The notes under the pieces were generated by a model, which saw only the letters and a program-made list of their open reading frames with translations, was not told the origin of the DNA and did not search any database. A stretch of DNA of 64,000 nucleotides. Source: Atrina japonica (Eukaryota; Mollusca; Bivalvia; Pterioida; Pinnidae). This document shows positions 1-12,486 of the stretch, one piece after another; positions within the stretch are counted from its first letter, which is position 1, and every line of letters begins with the position of its first letter. The stretch lies in contig BROG01000294.1 of the NCBI GenBank assembly GCA_030159075.1, forward strand, positions 372,001-436,000, given 5' to 3'. The translations under genes and the position numbers were made by a program.

Positions 1-26
1 TCTCTCTCTCTCTCTCTCTCTCTCTC
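1..26. repeat. (TC)n microsatellite at window edge
   Basis: Uninterrupted TC dinucleotides from the first base. The tract is cut by the window edge, so its true length is unknown. Confidence 0.95.
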
Positions 27-167
27 ATATTAATGTATATTACAAGCTAGAGTACTACCAGATACATAATATGTCTCTGGTAGTACACTCTGATTGTGGT
101 TTCACGTTGTATAACGACCCCAAATTTACAGGAAAGAAGTGTAAAATTACGTAAACGTAAAATTTGG

Positions 168-810
<643 letters not shown>

Positions 811-921
811 TTCCCGATATCATCTTCCCACTTTTTTATTTACCAGGAGCCGTTTTACAAAAAAGTCGGAACCAACAAATCCCTGGTAAAATAAAAAAGT
901 GGGAATATGATACCGATATTC
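811..921. repeat. Foldback (MITE-like) element, family 'TATCATGTTCCCACTTTTT', copy 1
   Basis: The left arm starts with GATATCATCTTCCCAC and runs to TTTACCAGG. The right arm is its imperfect reverse complement (CCTGGTAAA ... GTGGGAATATGATACC). The short centre makes this a nearly complete hairpin. Two related copies lie at 2837-2974 and 12487-12554. It is non-coding; the superfamily is not identifiable from the ends. Confidence 0.75.
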
Positions 922-2836
922 TTCGGTTCTCCCCTGTTTCCAGGTGAGTACTTAACTAGTGGATAAAATTATGTTGATAACAATAAGTTTTGCTTTGTTT
1001 TTGTTGATATTAGGCCTACACAGGCCTACCATCTGTTGTGCAAGAACTCTCTCAGCGTGGGGGGAATGGTGTCTCGAGGATGCTACTCAGAATTTTAAAT
1101 AGTGCGCATCGATGTAAAATAATCCTGTTTCCTGTCTGGATTAAAAAAAGAGTCCTCAATTCTTGGAAATCTCCTCCAGTTCAGTTACCACCATTAGGTT
1201 AAAATTCATATTCGGTGACATAAGCTTGTTTACTACATACCGGAAGTTTGTGGGGCAGGCAAAATCATTGCGGCGATATTAAACCGACAGAGAAAACGGA
1301 GTTCCGGTCTAACTCGGAACCTGACTTCTAAAGGAGATGGACCAATGACAGATGTTTCTTGTTATTGTTTTCCATCAGTGGGCCTAGTATTTCACACAAA
1401 ATTGCTTAAACCTAAAATTGTTATAGATATTAGGGGCGGATTTAGACGGGGTGCAGTGGGTGGGCGTCCCTAAAGATGGCAAAAAAATGTGTAATACCTT
1501 AAAAATATCTATCAAAAGTTGGAAAATTAATAACAAATTACCTAAATTTTCGCACATTGCTACGTTCGACAAAGTTATTCTAGGCCCATACCTCCTTTTA
1601 CTTGAAATCCTGGATACGTCCCTGTATACACACACTCATATTTAAATATACATGTATAAATATATATATAATAGTAATCAAGACCCCTTAAACTTAAAAT
1701 CCTGGATCCGCTACTTTTTACATACATGTAATAGGCATCAACATTCTGATATGTGTATAACGAGAGAGAGAGAGAGAGGTTCACAGTTTGTAATCAATGG
1801 CATTAATTAACCCTGTCATGATCTTTATTTCACATACAAGTATGCGCAGATAGGAAACACCGAACAGCTTTCCAACACATCAACATGTTGTACAATATTT
1901 ACCTAGTTTTAAATATGTCTGTTTGTTGTGATGTGAACTGGGGCGACGAAAGTTGAATAAATAGATTTTTAGTACACATGACAGACAAACCCAATCACTA
2001 CCTTGAGGTATGAACCGCTGATGGGGAGTGGTGGCTAAAACACGACAAAGCCGACGACACAGGACATTTACCGTGGGAGTGTGAAAGTTTTAAAGGTTTA
2101 TTGAGGTCAACATTATTGACATACTTGAAAAAATGCGGTCAAGTGAATAAACAAATATACAAATGTATAAGTATATATATGTAGGCCACTCGGGACATCA
2201 CTTATATTAATGAACTTGTTGTTCCTGTACAGCTACAACACGCCATGTTATTTCAGTTACTGCAGATGGATAATGAAGATACGTGTCTCGTCCCGAGAGA
2301 AAGATAATGTTTGGGGAACTGCACGCGTATCAACAAAAGCGTATAGGCGGATGTACTGGGGTGTTTGCCATACATTGTATGTTGTATTCCGTCATATATA
2401 GAGTAAAATATTACCAGTTTTATTTTCTATCGAGATAATCAGCTTCTCAAAGCTTCAACAGTTGATTTTCTGTTTGCTGGAAAGTATGCTCCCGGGAAAC
2501 CTGCTATTCCGTCTCCTGTATAAAAGCTACAAAATGCTTCTTCGGATTTCAAAATCGGAAAATTCTGAAATGCGCCGGGGAGCATACTACTACCGAACCT
2601 TTCGGTCTCTGATTTTCACCCTGTTTTTTTTTTTTAAAGGGGTAATCAATTTATCAGTGTGATAGTTTTGAATAGATAAACCTGTCCTAATTTGTTAAGT
2701 GTATGGGGCTACAAAATAAATGAACTCTCAGGACTTGTAACTTTCAACATTTCCACGGGAGTATTCAAAGGAACCCCTACCACTTGTCCCGGCCTGTGTT
2801 TGCTGAAACACCTTCTTTGAAATGTATATGCAACGT
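922..2836. other. Intergenic, minor repeat fragments only
   Basis: No supportable gene. Positions 1600-1620 and 1690-1715 carry the words 'GAAATCCTGGATACG' and 'AAAATCCTGGATCCGC'. The first also occurs inverted near 24695-24715, so these are probably remnants of one dispersed repeat. A short (GA)n lies at about 1760-1778. Confidence 0.5.
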
Positions 2837-2974
2837 GATATCAGTATCATGTTTCCACTTTTTGATTTATTATGGAATTTACCAAAATATCATGTTTCCA
2901 CTTTTTGATTTATCAGGTGTTTTACCAAAAAGTTGAAACATGATAAAAAAAGTTGAAACATGATACATATTACC
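2837..2974. repeat. Foldback (MITE-like) element, copy 2, with duplicated arms
   Basis: The word ATCATGTTTCCACTTTTTGA occurs twice in direct orientation (about 2846 and 2888). Its reverse-complement word AAAAGTTGAAACATGATA occurs twice on the right side (about 2928 and 2949). Each arm therefore looks internally duplicated. Same family as 811-921 and 12487-12554. Confidence 0.8.
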
Positions 2975-3704
2975 ATTTTGGGGGTAAATCCAAAAGTAGA
3001 TACATGATATCAGAGCTGGTCTTTATTTTTCTATCAGTTAAATTTTGTCTCTTTGGGCTTTCAAATTTCAGAATATCTGGAAACGTGTACGTGTGTCCCC
3101 CCCACCGGGTAAATAAAAAGATACAACATGAAATTTGACTAAAAATTCATCCAACAATTGAAAAAAATATGTTCAAAGACGCATGTCTTTTACACTTCAC
3201 ATTATATTTAAATTATTAGTATAATTACATTACCCCTAAACCCCCATTTGGACACTAGGCAGACCCTGACATTGCTTCGTACTCATCATTTGAAAAACTG
3301 GACAGGTGTAATGTAGAAAAGTGACCCCAGTAAAAAAAAAATACGTAGAAATCAAATTTAGAAACAAACATAGAAACTTTAAAGCCACATTCCGGGGAGT
3401 AATGTTCATAAATAAACTTTTCTGTACTCTCATAATGCGTATTGACTATTCGTATGAACATTCCTCGTATTTTCAAAGTCCTGTTTCAACTAATTAGTTA
3501 ATTAATCGTGGAAAACACCTAACACATTGATCTATTAATAAACGGTAAAGTGTTTCCGGTCACCTGGTGACGCTCCAATGAGCGTGTTCGTTTCACTGTC
3601 CAAGACAATCCAGAAATTGGAACACCAATGAAATGCTCTGGAACACTGTCCTGGGCAAGCAATTTAGCCATACAATTACGTGAATTATGTAAATTTTATC
3701 GACA
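2975..3704. other. Intergenic, no feature seen
   Basis: No coding signal or clear repeat boundary was recognised. Short open frames here lack family resemblance and splice context. Confidence 0.45.
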
Positions 3705-4574
3705 TCTTTGCATACTTGCCAACTCTTCCGATTTCCGCGGGAGACTCCCGATTTTGGCCCCATTTCCCGACCTCCCGATCATTCTTTTAAAAACCCCGTC
3801 TTTCTCCCGATTTTTTAATATTTCCTTCCAAAAAACGATAAATGTCCCGAAATTTGAAAAATGACACGCAAGATTTCCACCGCATGAAACAATACACAAG
3901 CTTTCAAAAAAGTTTTGTAACCAATCAGAGGCTGGTTTGTACCCCTCGTCGTTGTTTGATTGGTTTTATCGATGTGAAGTGTGAGTGACTAAATGCTGTC
4001 ATGGAGTACCAAGGGCAGCCACGATGTCTCAAATGGGAAAACGAGTTACCAAACAATAATTTCTAGGATATCAATTTTAACAGAACAAAAACAAAACACA
4101 TTTACAGTACATTGATTAATTTCCAATGAAAATGTCTCATTTCAAGGAAGGTTCCGCCGTTTTTTACTTCTGATATGGTAAATTATCAGAGCAACACCAA
4201 ACCCGATCGATGAAAGATAGATTATCTCTAAATATTCTTTGAAATTTTTTAAATAATGCCAGTAAAATGAACAAAAACGAAATTGAATTCAAAGTTCATT
4301 GATTCCATTGAACATTCTTGACAACAAAGAATATTTTGTGATTTCCCCTTCAATAGTATGCAATTAATACATGTTTTTTTTTCTAAAAAAAAAACCAAAA
4401 CAAAGATTCATCTATATAATAGGTTAATAATACAATAAAATTCACAACTGAGATCCATAAATTAGTTTACATATTTATTGAGAACTACTTCTTGACATAT
4501 TTAAATATTTGGAAATTTTTGTCGCGCGCTGTCTCCCCCATGGAAATTTTCAAATGTTGGCAAGTACGTCTTTG
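3705..4574. mobile_element. Non-autonomous DNA transposon, ends CRTACTTGCCAAC
   Basis: The element proper (3711-4568, 858 bp) starts CATACTTGCCAAC and ends with the reverse complement of CGTACTTGCCAAC. These are 13-bp terminal inverted repeats with one mismatch. It is flanked by an exact 6-bp direct repeat TCTTTG (3705-3710 and 4569-4574), read as a target duplication; an imperfect 8-bp reading (CATCTTTG/CGTCTTTG) is also possible. The left subterminal part is rich in the word CCCGA. No transposase frame is present. The superfamily is left open; hAT would fit only the 8-bp reading. Confidence 0.8.
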
Positions 4575-4984
4575 AAATAACTACTTCCTGCCCTGGTACA
4601 TTTTATTGTAACATGTTCTGAGACTGTGCCGGAACAGTACTCATGCGGTGAATCGAGCATACCCTTTATATCACTCGTTCACCAGGGTAAATTTAAGAAT
4701 TCCTACGGAATCCCCCTAATAACTCCATTAATACATCGATTTTTTTTCATTTTCGTCTGTTAGGAGTGGTTTTCCAATGAAAATGTCAAAAATTACACTA
4801 ACGACCAGAAAATTACAATAACGTCCCCGGAATGTGACTTTAAAACATTAATGGTTAAATAGTGAAAATTATATTGAAATTTAATGGGAAATGACTGTGG
4901 TAGTTTTTAGTAAAAGAAAATATGGATTTATGTGAAATATATAAAGAAAAAGAAAAAAGTTGCAATAATTTTGGCACGTCACTG
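4575..4984. other. Intergenic, no feature seen
   Basis: AT-rich sequence without recognisable coding or repeat features. Confidence 0.45.
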
Positions 4985-5274
4985 TATATTCGTTTGTTTA
5001 ACGTTCCACTCAAGAATATTTCACTCATATGGAAACGTCACCAAATGCCGGTGAAGGGTTTCAAATTTTTGGCCTATGCTCGGCACTTACGGCCATTGAC
5101 CAGTGAGGGTTCTTTAACATGCCGACGGCTACTGTGTCACGGGACCTAGGTTTTTACTGTCTCATCCAAAGGACAGGAAACCAACCTGCCGCCGGCTTGA
5201 CTCCAACTCACTACCTTCACGATCAAAGAGTCGAGCGCGCTATCGACTGAGACAGGCCGGCTCTATATTCGTTT
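4985..5274 (-). mobile_element. tRNA-derived SINE, family I, full-length with target duplication
   Basis: On the minus strand it starts with a tRNA-like head. The A-box-like region reads GGCCTGTCTCAGTCGATAGC and the B box GAGTTGGAGTC is close to the pol III consensus. A body follows with GTCCCGTGACACAGTAG, and it ends with the shared tail GAGTGGAACGTTAAACAAAC. The SINE (4996-5263) is flanked by the 11-bp direct repeat TATATTCGTTT (4985-4995, 5264-5274), the signature of LINE-assisted insertion. Related copies: 11230-11472, 17498-17782, 17952-18219. Confidence 0.9.
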
Positions 5275-6609
5275 TTATATAAGAAGTCAGTTTTGAGTTA
5301 ATGAGACAATTATTAATTTTATTTTAACTATGATTTTATTCGCAAACTTTGTATATGTTGACAAATACAAAATTTAAAGACATCTAATCAGTGGTTCATG
5401 ATAGGAAGATTTAAATAGATGTTCAAGTTTTGATTCTTTTGACCTCTTCTGGGATCCTTTCGAGGCCCAGATGATAATTAGGCCATCATGAGACCTATAT
5501 GTATATCATTAGGCCTGGTATGTGCTTGATGTCGGGCGTGTTGATGCTTCACCTTTCTACGGGGTTCATATTTTTACAGGACGATTAACAGAAATATTGA
5601 AGCGGGTCATTTTTCTACGGAACCCAGGGTAAGATTTCTATCTTAGAACACTGACCCCCGGATAGCATTTTTACGGCGGGTCAGTTTTCTAGGCTACATC
5701 GGCACACGGACATATATATGTACACACAAGCACCCACCAACTATTATTACGGTTAATTTAAATAAAATAATAAAACGACCAATTGCTTTAATGACTTCCA
5801 AAATTTTGGATACCATGACAGTACAGTACCCTTCATATTTTCAAACTGGAAAAAAACTGAATCGTCTTTGCTAGCTGTGTACTCATATTAAACTGATAAA
5901 GTATAAGAAACAAAGACTCTCTTTGAGAAAATAAAACATAAAACCCAATTGACTCTTTTTTGGAGTCTTTATCCTGTGAAGGATAAGTAATTCAAACGCA
6001 GTCAGTTCTAAGTAATTGATAAGAAAAATATGTATCAAACTGTGCTGCTGTCAAAATATTCAGAAATTCAAAACATCGCGATAAAAGTTTTTTTGTAAGT
6101 TCACGCGCACAACAGATATCTCTGAAATCCCGTATGAGACGCGCACGCGTAAATCAGACAAGGGTTATGAAGATTACAATTTCTTGCTGGTGTATGACGA
6201 ATTTCTCTGTCTTGAACCCAATATATTTATTTTGTATTTTATGCAGTTGATGTTAAAAGATGAACCATACACTGAACTCTTTTGAAAAGTGAAGTCAAAA
6301 ATATATAATATTTCAAAATGATGGCGATAACATTGACTGTAAATCAGAAATAGATCTCTTCTTCCCTGTCGTTTGCTGGCGTATTTTAGAATAATCAAAT
6401 GTTAGTCATAACGAAAGTATGAATATTTTAAATATTTCTGATGTCGAAATATTGCATTTTATATTTCACTTTTCACCAGTTTCCGTGAGTAATTACATTA
6501 AATATTATAAACATTTTTTGTTTTGCTTTGTTTCATTCTTGTTTTGCATCCCGCCATCTATATTTACTCAGATGTAGATGTCGTCTGCTTTAGATGATGT
6601 GAGACATAC
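5275..6609. other. Intergenic, no feature seen
   Basis: No supportable gene. The stretch is AT-rich with only short frames that resemble no known family. Confidence 0.45.
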
Positions 6610-7155
6610 ATTTATTGCCCTTTTTGGGGGGTTGACATGAACATTTGTCCACTCGAGAGACGTAGTGTCACCCCAGGACTGGGGATGGGCAAAAATTGTT
6701 TTATGATGCCGAAAGGCAAAAATACTTAACTAACAATCTGACCTACGTAAGTTCATAACGATTGTAACACAAAGGTCTAGTGCCTTCGATACTCAACATT
6801 ATCGATATGTTTTATCATCCTTTGCGTCGTTTTTAAATCGTAAGCCTCTTTCAAGGATGACTCTAGCAAATACTGTATATTTGACAAGATGTATCAGCTC
6901 TGTCAAATCATTAAATTTCGACTGTTGTTTTTTTTTTCTATTCCAGTCTGCATGGAGCAAATGCTCGTTTCTTAACTCATAGATATGTGCTAGAGATTAC
7001 ACAATCTAATTAAAACAATCTCTGTAAGTGCTCGTGTTGGGATTAGAGATTACAGATAATTACTACATAACCTAATAGAGAGGAGACGAACCGTAAGCGC
7101 ATCCATTTCTGCGCACTACAGGGTGACATAAACCGACATAGATGGTGACATTATA
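6610..7155. repeat. Tandem unit E1 of a ~520-bp repeat array
   Basis: Begins TTTATTGCCC, passes GACATGAACATTTGTCC...GGGCAAAAATTG (an inverted-repeat head), then GAAAGGCAAAAATACTTAAC and CCTACGTAAGTTC. It ends with GCGCATCCATTTCTGCGCA and GGTGACATAAACCG. The same order of words returns in E2 and E3. It is non-coding. Confidence 0.8.
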
Positions 7156-7666
7156 CAATTATTGCCCTTATTTTGAGTTGACATGAATATTTGTCAACCC
7201 GAGAAACCTCGGGTGACATAACATCTCGAGAGTGGGCAAATATTTATGTCATCCCAAATCAAGGGCAATAATTGTTTTATTATACAGAAAGGCAATAAAA
7301 CTTAACAAACAAACTGACCTACGTAAGTTCTTAACCATTGTAACACATGTGACACAGTGTCTTCGATGTTCAACACTATCGATATGTTTTATCGTTCTTT
7401 GCGTCGTTTTTTAATCTTAAGCCTCCATCAAGACTGACTACAGCAAATATATTTGATAAGGATGTATCAATGCTGTCAAATCATTAATTTCGGCTGTTGT
7501 TCACCGTAGCCGTACGCGCATCCATTTCTGCGCAGGAGAGGGTGACATAAATCGCCATAGAGGATGACATAAATGTTTCAGGGTGACATGAAGAAATGTT
7601 TTAGATCACATGATACGGTTTTGACTAATCAGAAGTAAAGATATATATTAGAGTTATATAAGTATA
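7156..7666. repeat. Tandem unit E2 of the array
   Basis: Opens CAATTATTGCCCTTATTTTG; within about 130 bp the inverted counterpart CAAGGGCAATAATTG closes an imperfect palindromic head. The body repeats E1: GAAAGGCAATAAAACTTAAC, CCTACGTAAGTTC, GCGCATCCATTTCTGCGCAG. Unit length is about 511 bp. Confidence 0.85.
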
Positions 7667-9300
7667 CAATTATTGCCCTTGTTTTGAGTTGATATGAACA
7701 TTTGGTGGTGGTGACATAACACCTCGAGTGTGGACAAATATTCATGTCAATCCAAAACAAGGGCAATGATTGTTTTATTTAAGGATCGTTGTTCATTTTT
7801 TGGACGAAGTGCTGCACATTGAATTTTTTTCCATAATGCATTGCCTTTATACTCGATGCAGTCCAAAAAATGAAAAACAATCCTTATATCTATATATATT
7901 ACCATTTTCTTTTAATCTGTAGTCAGCTGGTGTGTGAGACGAAAAGTAGTTCCCCTTTTCTGTCCGGAAATATTAAATGGAATTAAGGTTTATTTTCTTA
8001 TTTTCATATCATTTTGAAAGAAACTAGTGATAGGGAAAATTTTAAATAAGTGTCAGATTTGTCTTTAAGTTATTTTAGAATATTCGTCTGTTGGTAACCG
8101 GAAGGTTAAATGTGTCAGAAGAGAATTGAAATTGCAAATGTTTGGCCCATGAGTATGCTGTATAATGTATTTACAACGAATTTGCGTTTGAATTCTGATA
8201 TATTATTAATGGGATATATCATAAAAAGTATGAGTGTGACTTACAAGAAGTTAGACAGTTAATATTCATTTATGACAACTGAAAGTAGCCATTTTATTTG
8301 ATATTTTTTACCAAGCAGCTGGGAACCACGTTGACTGATTGGTACGTAACCTACGTAAGTAGGCCCATTTCACACGATGCGGGTGACGAATTGTTTCTGA
8401 TAGGAATATCCAGTGAAGGCAAACAAATCGACTTGTTTATCAAGAGATGCTTGACAAAATTGCACTAGGCCTTACTTTCTTTCTTTCTGTTGTAACTATG
8501 AAGCCAGACGGTGGTCTGTGGTTCTGGTCATAACATGACCTAGATATATCGCGATATGGGCTTGTAGCCTGTACAATGTACTACAGATGTAGCCTCGTGT
8601 TTCCGATTTCTTTCTGTGATTTTTATTTGTTTTGTGGTAGGCCTAATGTATGGCTTTTAAGATTAAATATATAAGAAATAAACATGTGATATTCTATTCT
8701 TTATTGATTCGTTCATGTATTCTTACGCTGAAAAGAAAAGTGGTTAATACTCGGGGCACGCGACTGATTTGCCGGAATATGCAATATATCGCTCTAAATA
8801 CTTGCAATGAAGGGAATTGCAGTCGGTATGTAAATATTATACCGAAAGGCAATAAAACTTAACTAACAAACTTACCTACGTAAGTTCATAACGATTGTAA
8901 CACATGTCACATAGCGCCTTCGATACTCAACAATATCGATATGTTATTTCGTTCTTTGCATCGTTTTTTAATCTTAAGCCTCCATCAAGGCTAACTCCAG
9001 CAAATATATTTGACAACGATGTATCAATGCTGTCAAATCATTAAATTACGGCTGTTGTTTCTCTCCGTTCCAGTCTGCATCGAGTAATCTATGAGTTATG
9101 AAACGGACATTTTATCTGCTAGAGTTTACACCTAATTACCACATAGCCTACTAGAAAAAAAACGAACCGTACGCGCATCCATTTCTGCGCAGGAGAGGGT
9201 GACATAAATCGCCATAGAGTGTGACATGAAGAAAGGTTTTAGATCACGTGATACGGTTTTGACTAATCAGAAGTAAAGATACATATTAGCGGTATAATGA
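7667..9300. repeat. Tandem unit E3, interrupted by insertion F
   Basis: The unit starts with CAATTATTGCCCTTGTTTTG and its palindromic head, and breaks after TTGTTTTATT at about 7779. It resumes at about 8836 with ATTATACCGAAAGGCAATAA, exactly where E2 reads on without interruption. Without F it is about 580 bp. A partial tail repeat (GGGTGACATGAAAAATG...) follows to about 9360. Confidence 0.85.
7780..8835. mobile_element. Insertion F (~1.06 kb) inside unit E3
   Basis: The left end is a hairpin: TAAGGATCGTTGTTCATTTT (7780 on) pairs with 7861-7886, 26-nt arms with two mismatches. About 950 bp of non-coding sequence follows, ending GAATTGCAGTCGGTATGTAA. A second, left-truncated copy lies at 32856-33772, inserted in a different sequence, so F is mobile or was mobilised. 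The target-site duplication is short or unclear (ATT at most). No transposase was found. Confidence 0.8.
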
Positions 9301-9479
9301 AAATGTTACAGGGTGACATGAAAAATGTTAAGATCACGTGATACGATTTTGACTTATCACATTACATGCATGTATGATAAATTGTATTGATGGAATATTA
9401 TGAAAACATCTGCCATTTCAGCTGATACAGAGATTGTTTGTTGTTTTAGATCCCGTTAGGAATTTTTCTCTTATATTGA

Positions 9480-9750
9480 GATGTCACCAGCTTTATGTGA
9501 AGTACCAACACAAATCTTGACTTGTGCTATGGACTGATGCCAATGGAGTTCTTTTACGTGCCACGCCTGTCGTGACACATGTACAAGTCCTCGGTTTCAG
9601 GTCGCCCTGCGACTTCCACTCCATATGCCGAGCATTTAGCAAAACGAAGGAACACGTTTAAAAGTCTTTAGTATGATTCGGTACCGGGAAACGAACCCGG
9701 GACATTCCGCTTGCGAGTCGAACACTCTACCACTAGACCACGACAAGCGG
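9480..9750 (-). mobile_element. tRNA-derived SINE, family II
   Basis: The minus strand reads GTCGTGGTCTAGTGGTAGAG (A box) and CCCGGGTTCGTTTCCCGG (B box within a T-arm-like stem). A body follows with GACCTGAAACCGAGGACTTG and CACGTAAAAGAACTCC. The head is well enough preserved to resemble a tRNA, but the 270-bp body shared with 43727-44054 shows it is a SINE and not a tRNA gene. Confidence 0.85.
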
Positions 9751-9952
9751 TTGATATAAAAGTATACGGAAATGAACTACTGAATGAGAGTAGTGATGAT
9801 AAATAAATAAACAATTATGATGATGTATAAAAAAAATGTTCTCGGCGGTTACATATGATTAAAGTAAGAATTGTGATAATATAATAAATTTGAAGATAAA
9901 TATACACTAGCAGATAAAATAATCTTGACGATAAACGATATATATAGACATA

Positions 9953-9961
<9 letters not shown>

Positions 9962-10042
<81 letters not shown>
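9962..10042. repeat. (AT)n microsatellite
   Basis: About 80 bp of uninterrupted AT dinucleotides. Confidence 0.97.
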
Positions 10043-10044
<2 letters not shown>

Positions 10045-10627
10045 ACAAACTTCAAAGTGCAAAAGATATCTTATGACAAACCAAGTCATGTGCATCATTG
10101 TCACGATACGATTAAATATCAGTTATTAAACTATAATTTCTGTTTTTCTTTTTTTTCACCTTGAAACATGTGTAAAATGATTAAGTAAACGTACGGGCAA
10201 TGACGTCATACTGATAACTATCTGGTCGTCTGTAATCTCACGTGTATCAGCATTGACCTAAATGTGCTGTACACGAAATCTGCCTTAAATGCTGAAATTA
10301 TTAGCAGTGATTCGGTCAAGGCTAATTAGCATATGTTTGATCTATTGAAATGGATTTCATCGTGTATTGTACGGTATAAAAAGAAATGTGCGATATGCTT
10401 AGTAATACACATCCTCCATCCCATGCCGTCTGCGTCATCCATGTCAGATTGCATACAATGTCATGAATTCTACGGTAGCATATTTTTGCCACGTCGCGTC
10501 AGCTATTAATGTCGGCGATTTGTCAGATAGAAATGTCTAGTCTTTTTTCTGACAGCGCGTACCTAACATGATACAAACAGATACAGTGTTGAATGGAACC
10601 TCACTTACAAGATCACCTCTCGTTTCT
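10043..10627. other. Intergenic, no feature seen
   Basis: No coding or repeat feature was recognised. Confidence 0.45.
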
Positions 10628-10764
10628 ACGGTGGCTGGTATAGGACACGGAAATCATTTTATCTTATCTCGTTATAACGAGATACTATCTCCTTATAACG
10701 AGATAATTAAGTCATTATAACGAGATAAAATAAATTAATTTCCGTGTCCTAAATCAGCCACCGT
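10628..10764. repeat. Foldback element with TATCTCGTTATAACGAGATA core
   Basis: Outer arms ACGGTGGCTG...GGACACGGAAAT and ATTTCCGTGTCCT...CAGCCACCGT are reverse complements. The centre contains three copies of a motif based on the perfect palindrome ATCTCGTTATAACGAGAT. The whole 137 bp can fold into one hairpin. No target duplication is evident. Confidence 0.85.
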
Positions 10765-11222
10765 GCGGTTCAAACCGTAAACATTCGTTTTAATTTTTTC
10801 ATCTATTCTAGTTACCCAATCCGGCGAACTCGTATGGGCTTGATCTCCACCAGTTCAATGATCATGCACAAGGCCGGAAAATAAATAAGTATAAAATCAC
10901 GTCAGGGAAATAATTTGGTAAGTTGCATAAAACCTATTAATACGATGAACTCTCGCTAACAACCTTGTGGCTCGCTGTCTCAATACTGATTTTGAAATTT
11001 GAATGTACTGTGAAGACGCGGAGAGCCTATGAGAAACTACGAATACAATTAAAATTTTCTATAATCTATACATAAATTCAGTGCGATCAACCAGTACATT
11101 GGCGGGCAACTCCAATCAGCAATACTTCCAACCAACATATTACCCCCCCCCCAAATAATAATAAAGAAATCAATCCTCAGAGTTAGTAAAAGAAAGGCTA
11201 AAATATTCTGTATTTTTCTCAT
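10765..11222. other. Intergenic, no feature seen
   Basis: Contains a C-run at about 11145. Nothing else was recognised. Confidence 0.45.
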
Positions 11223-11479
11223 TTTATCGAACTTCCAAATCAAGAATCTTTCACTCATATGGAGACGTCACCAATGCCGGTGAAGGGCTTCAAATTTTGG
11301 CCTATGCTCGACACTTAGGCCATTGGGGAGTGAGAGTTCTTTAACGTGCCGACACCTACTGTGACACGGGACCTCGGTTTTTACTCTCTCAATCCTAAGG
11401 ACAGGAAACCAACCTGCCGCTGGCTGGACTCGAACTCACGACCTCGCGCTACTGACTGAGCCAGGTCGGCTCTTTATCG
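11223..11479 (-). mobile_element. tRNA-derived SINE, family I
   Basis: The minus strand carries GACCTGGCTCAGTCAGTAGC (head), GTGAGTTCGAGTCCAGCC (B box) and the same body and tail as 4996-5263 (…GGTGACGTCTCCATATGAG). The 7-bp direct repeat TTTATCG (11223-11229, 11473-11479) bounds it. Confidence 0.88.
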
Positions 11480-11980
11480 GTTAGAACAATTTAAAAATAT
11501 ATATTGCAGAATCAGAGATTTCGTTGTGGTATTAAGCTCATTTATTTCTTTGTCTTCATTTGTCAACGAAATTTAAACTATGACGAATTTTTTGCACAAA
11601 CTATACCTAGTCATAGTAACAGGTTCCTTTTTCTATTCCAACGATTTTAATGTCAATGAATTTGTTTTATTTTTAAAACTGCGAAATTTTAACCCCACGA
11701 AATCATCTGATTCTACAGTACATCAAAGAGTTAACCGTTATTTTTGAAAGTTCATACAATAGTTAACAAGCATAGTGAATTTGGGACAAACGCTAACACC
11801 AATAACATGTACGTGAAAAATCAAGGTGGATCCAGAGCCATCAATTGCGGAAGACTGTCTGTTGCTAACCGGTAGCGTCCTCTATGAGTCTGTAGTCTAA
11901 TGTAGATCAAACAAGGGAGATAACACCTGAATACACGGTTTACAACTTGAACACGTGACTTTACGGAGTCTGAGACTGAC
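11480..11980. other. Intergenic, no gene seen
   Basis: Contains CAAGGGAGATAAC (about 11914), a word I recall as very common in molluscan genomes. No other feature was recognised. Confidence 0.45.
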
Positions 11981-12238
11981 ATGGAAATGGATTATTTTAC
12001 ATTTTGTTCTGTGTTACTAGTTTATTTCATGATATACAACAGTAAGTAGAGATATTCTTGCGTTTCAACAGCTTGCGATGACCCATTCCAAGACAACGGG
12101 AATGAGATGGTCCAGGGGAGAGCTACAATAAGAGACTTTACGACACCGTGGGCGACAACTGGAGTTGCTTTCATGCTATACGGAGACACCAATGGAATCA
12201 GCAATGACAATACCACCACAGTCATACCTATTATCTAG
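11981..12238 (+). CDS. Weak candidate: small secreted-type ORF with a possible 30-nt intron
   Basis: ATG at 11981 opens a hydrophobic leader (MEMDYFTFCSVLLVYFMIYN) followed at 12042 by an ideal donor GTAAGTAG. TTTCAACAG ends at 12071. Removing the 30 nt keeps the frame and gives a 75-residue product continuing TCDDPFQDNGNEMVQG to TAG at 12236-12238. Without splicing the frame stops at 12045-12047. A 30-nt intron is shorter than normal for animals, the minus strand is also open here, and I recognise no domain. It could be the first exon of a longer gene, a pseudogene or chance. Confidence 0.2.
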
Positions 12239-12486
12239 AGATAGCTCAATAATAACGCATTCTAGACGCATCCAGGTCCCATACATTCGAGTGCAGAACC
12301 ACAAGCAACCTTTCTTCCCTTATACAATCCGCCTGTAGAACAGCCTACCAAACAGTAGTCACGGCCCTCCCGTCTAGGAGACATTAAGGAGAAACTGTAC
12401 CACTTCCAACCAAACCACGAAATAGGCCTACTCTAATTTACATCATGACAACTTACATCCCCTCGGTAAATACAAAATCACAAACC

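Noticed and set aside
9665..9750. Possible tRNA gene on the minus strand
   Set aside because: A and B boxes are good, but the sequence continues into a 270-bp body shared with the repeat at 43727-44054. It lacks a convincing acceptor stem, so it is the head of a SINE.
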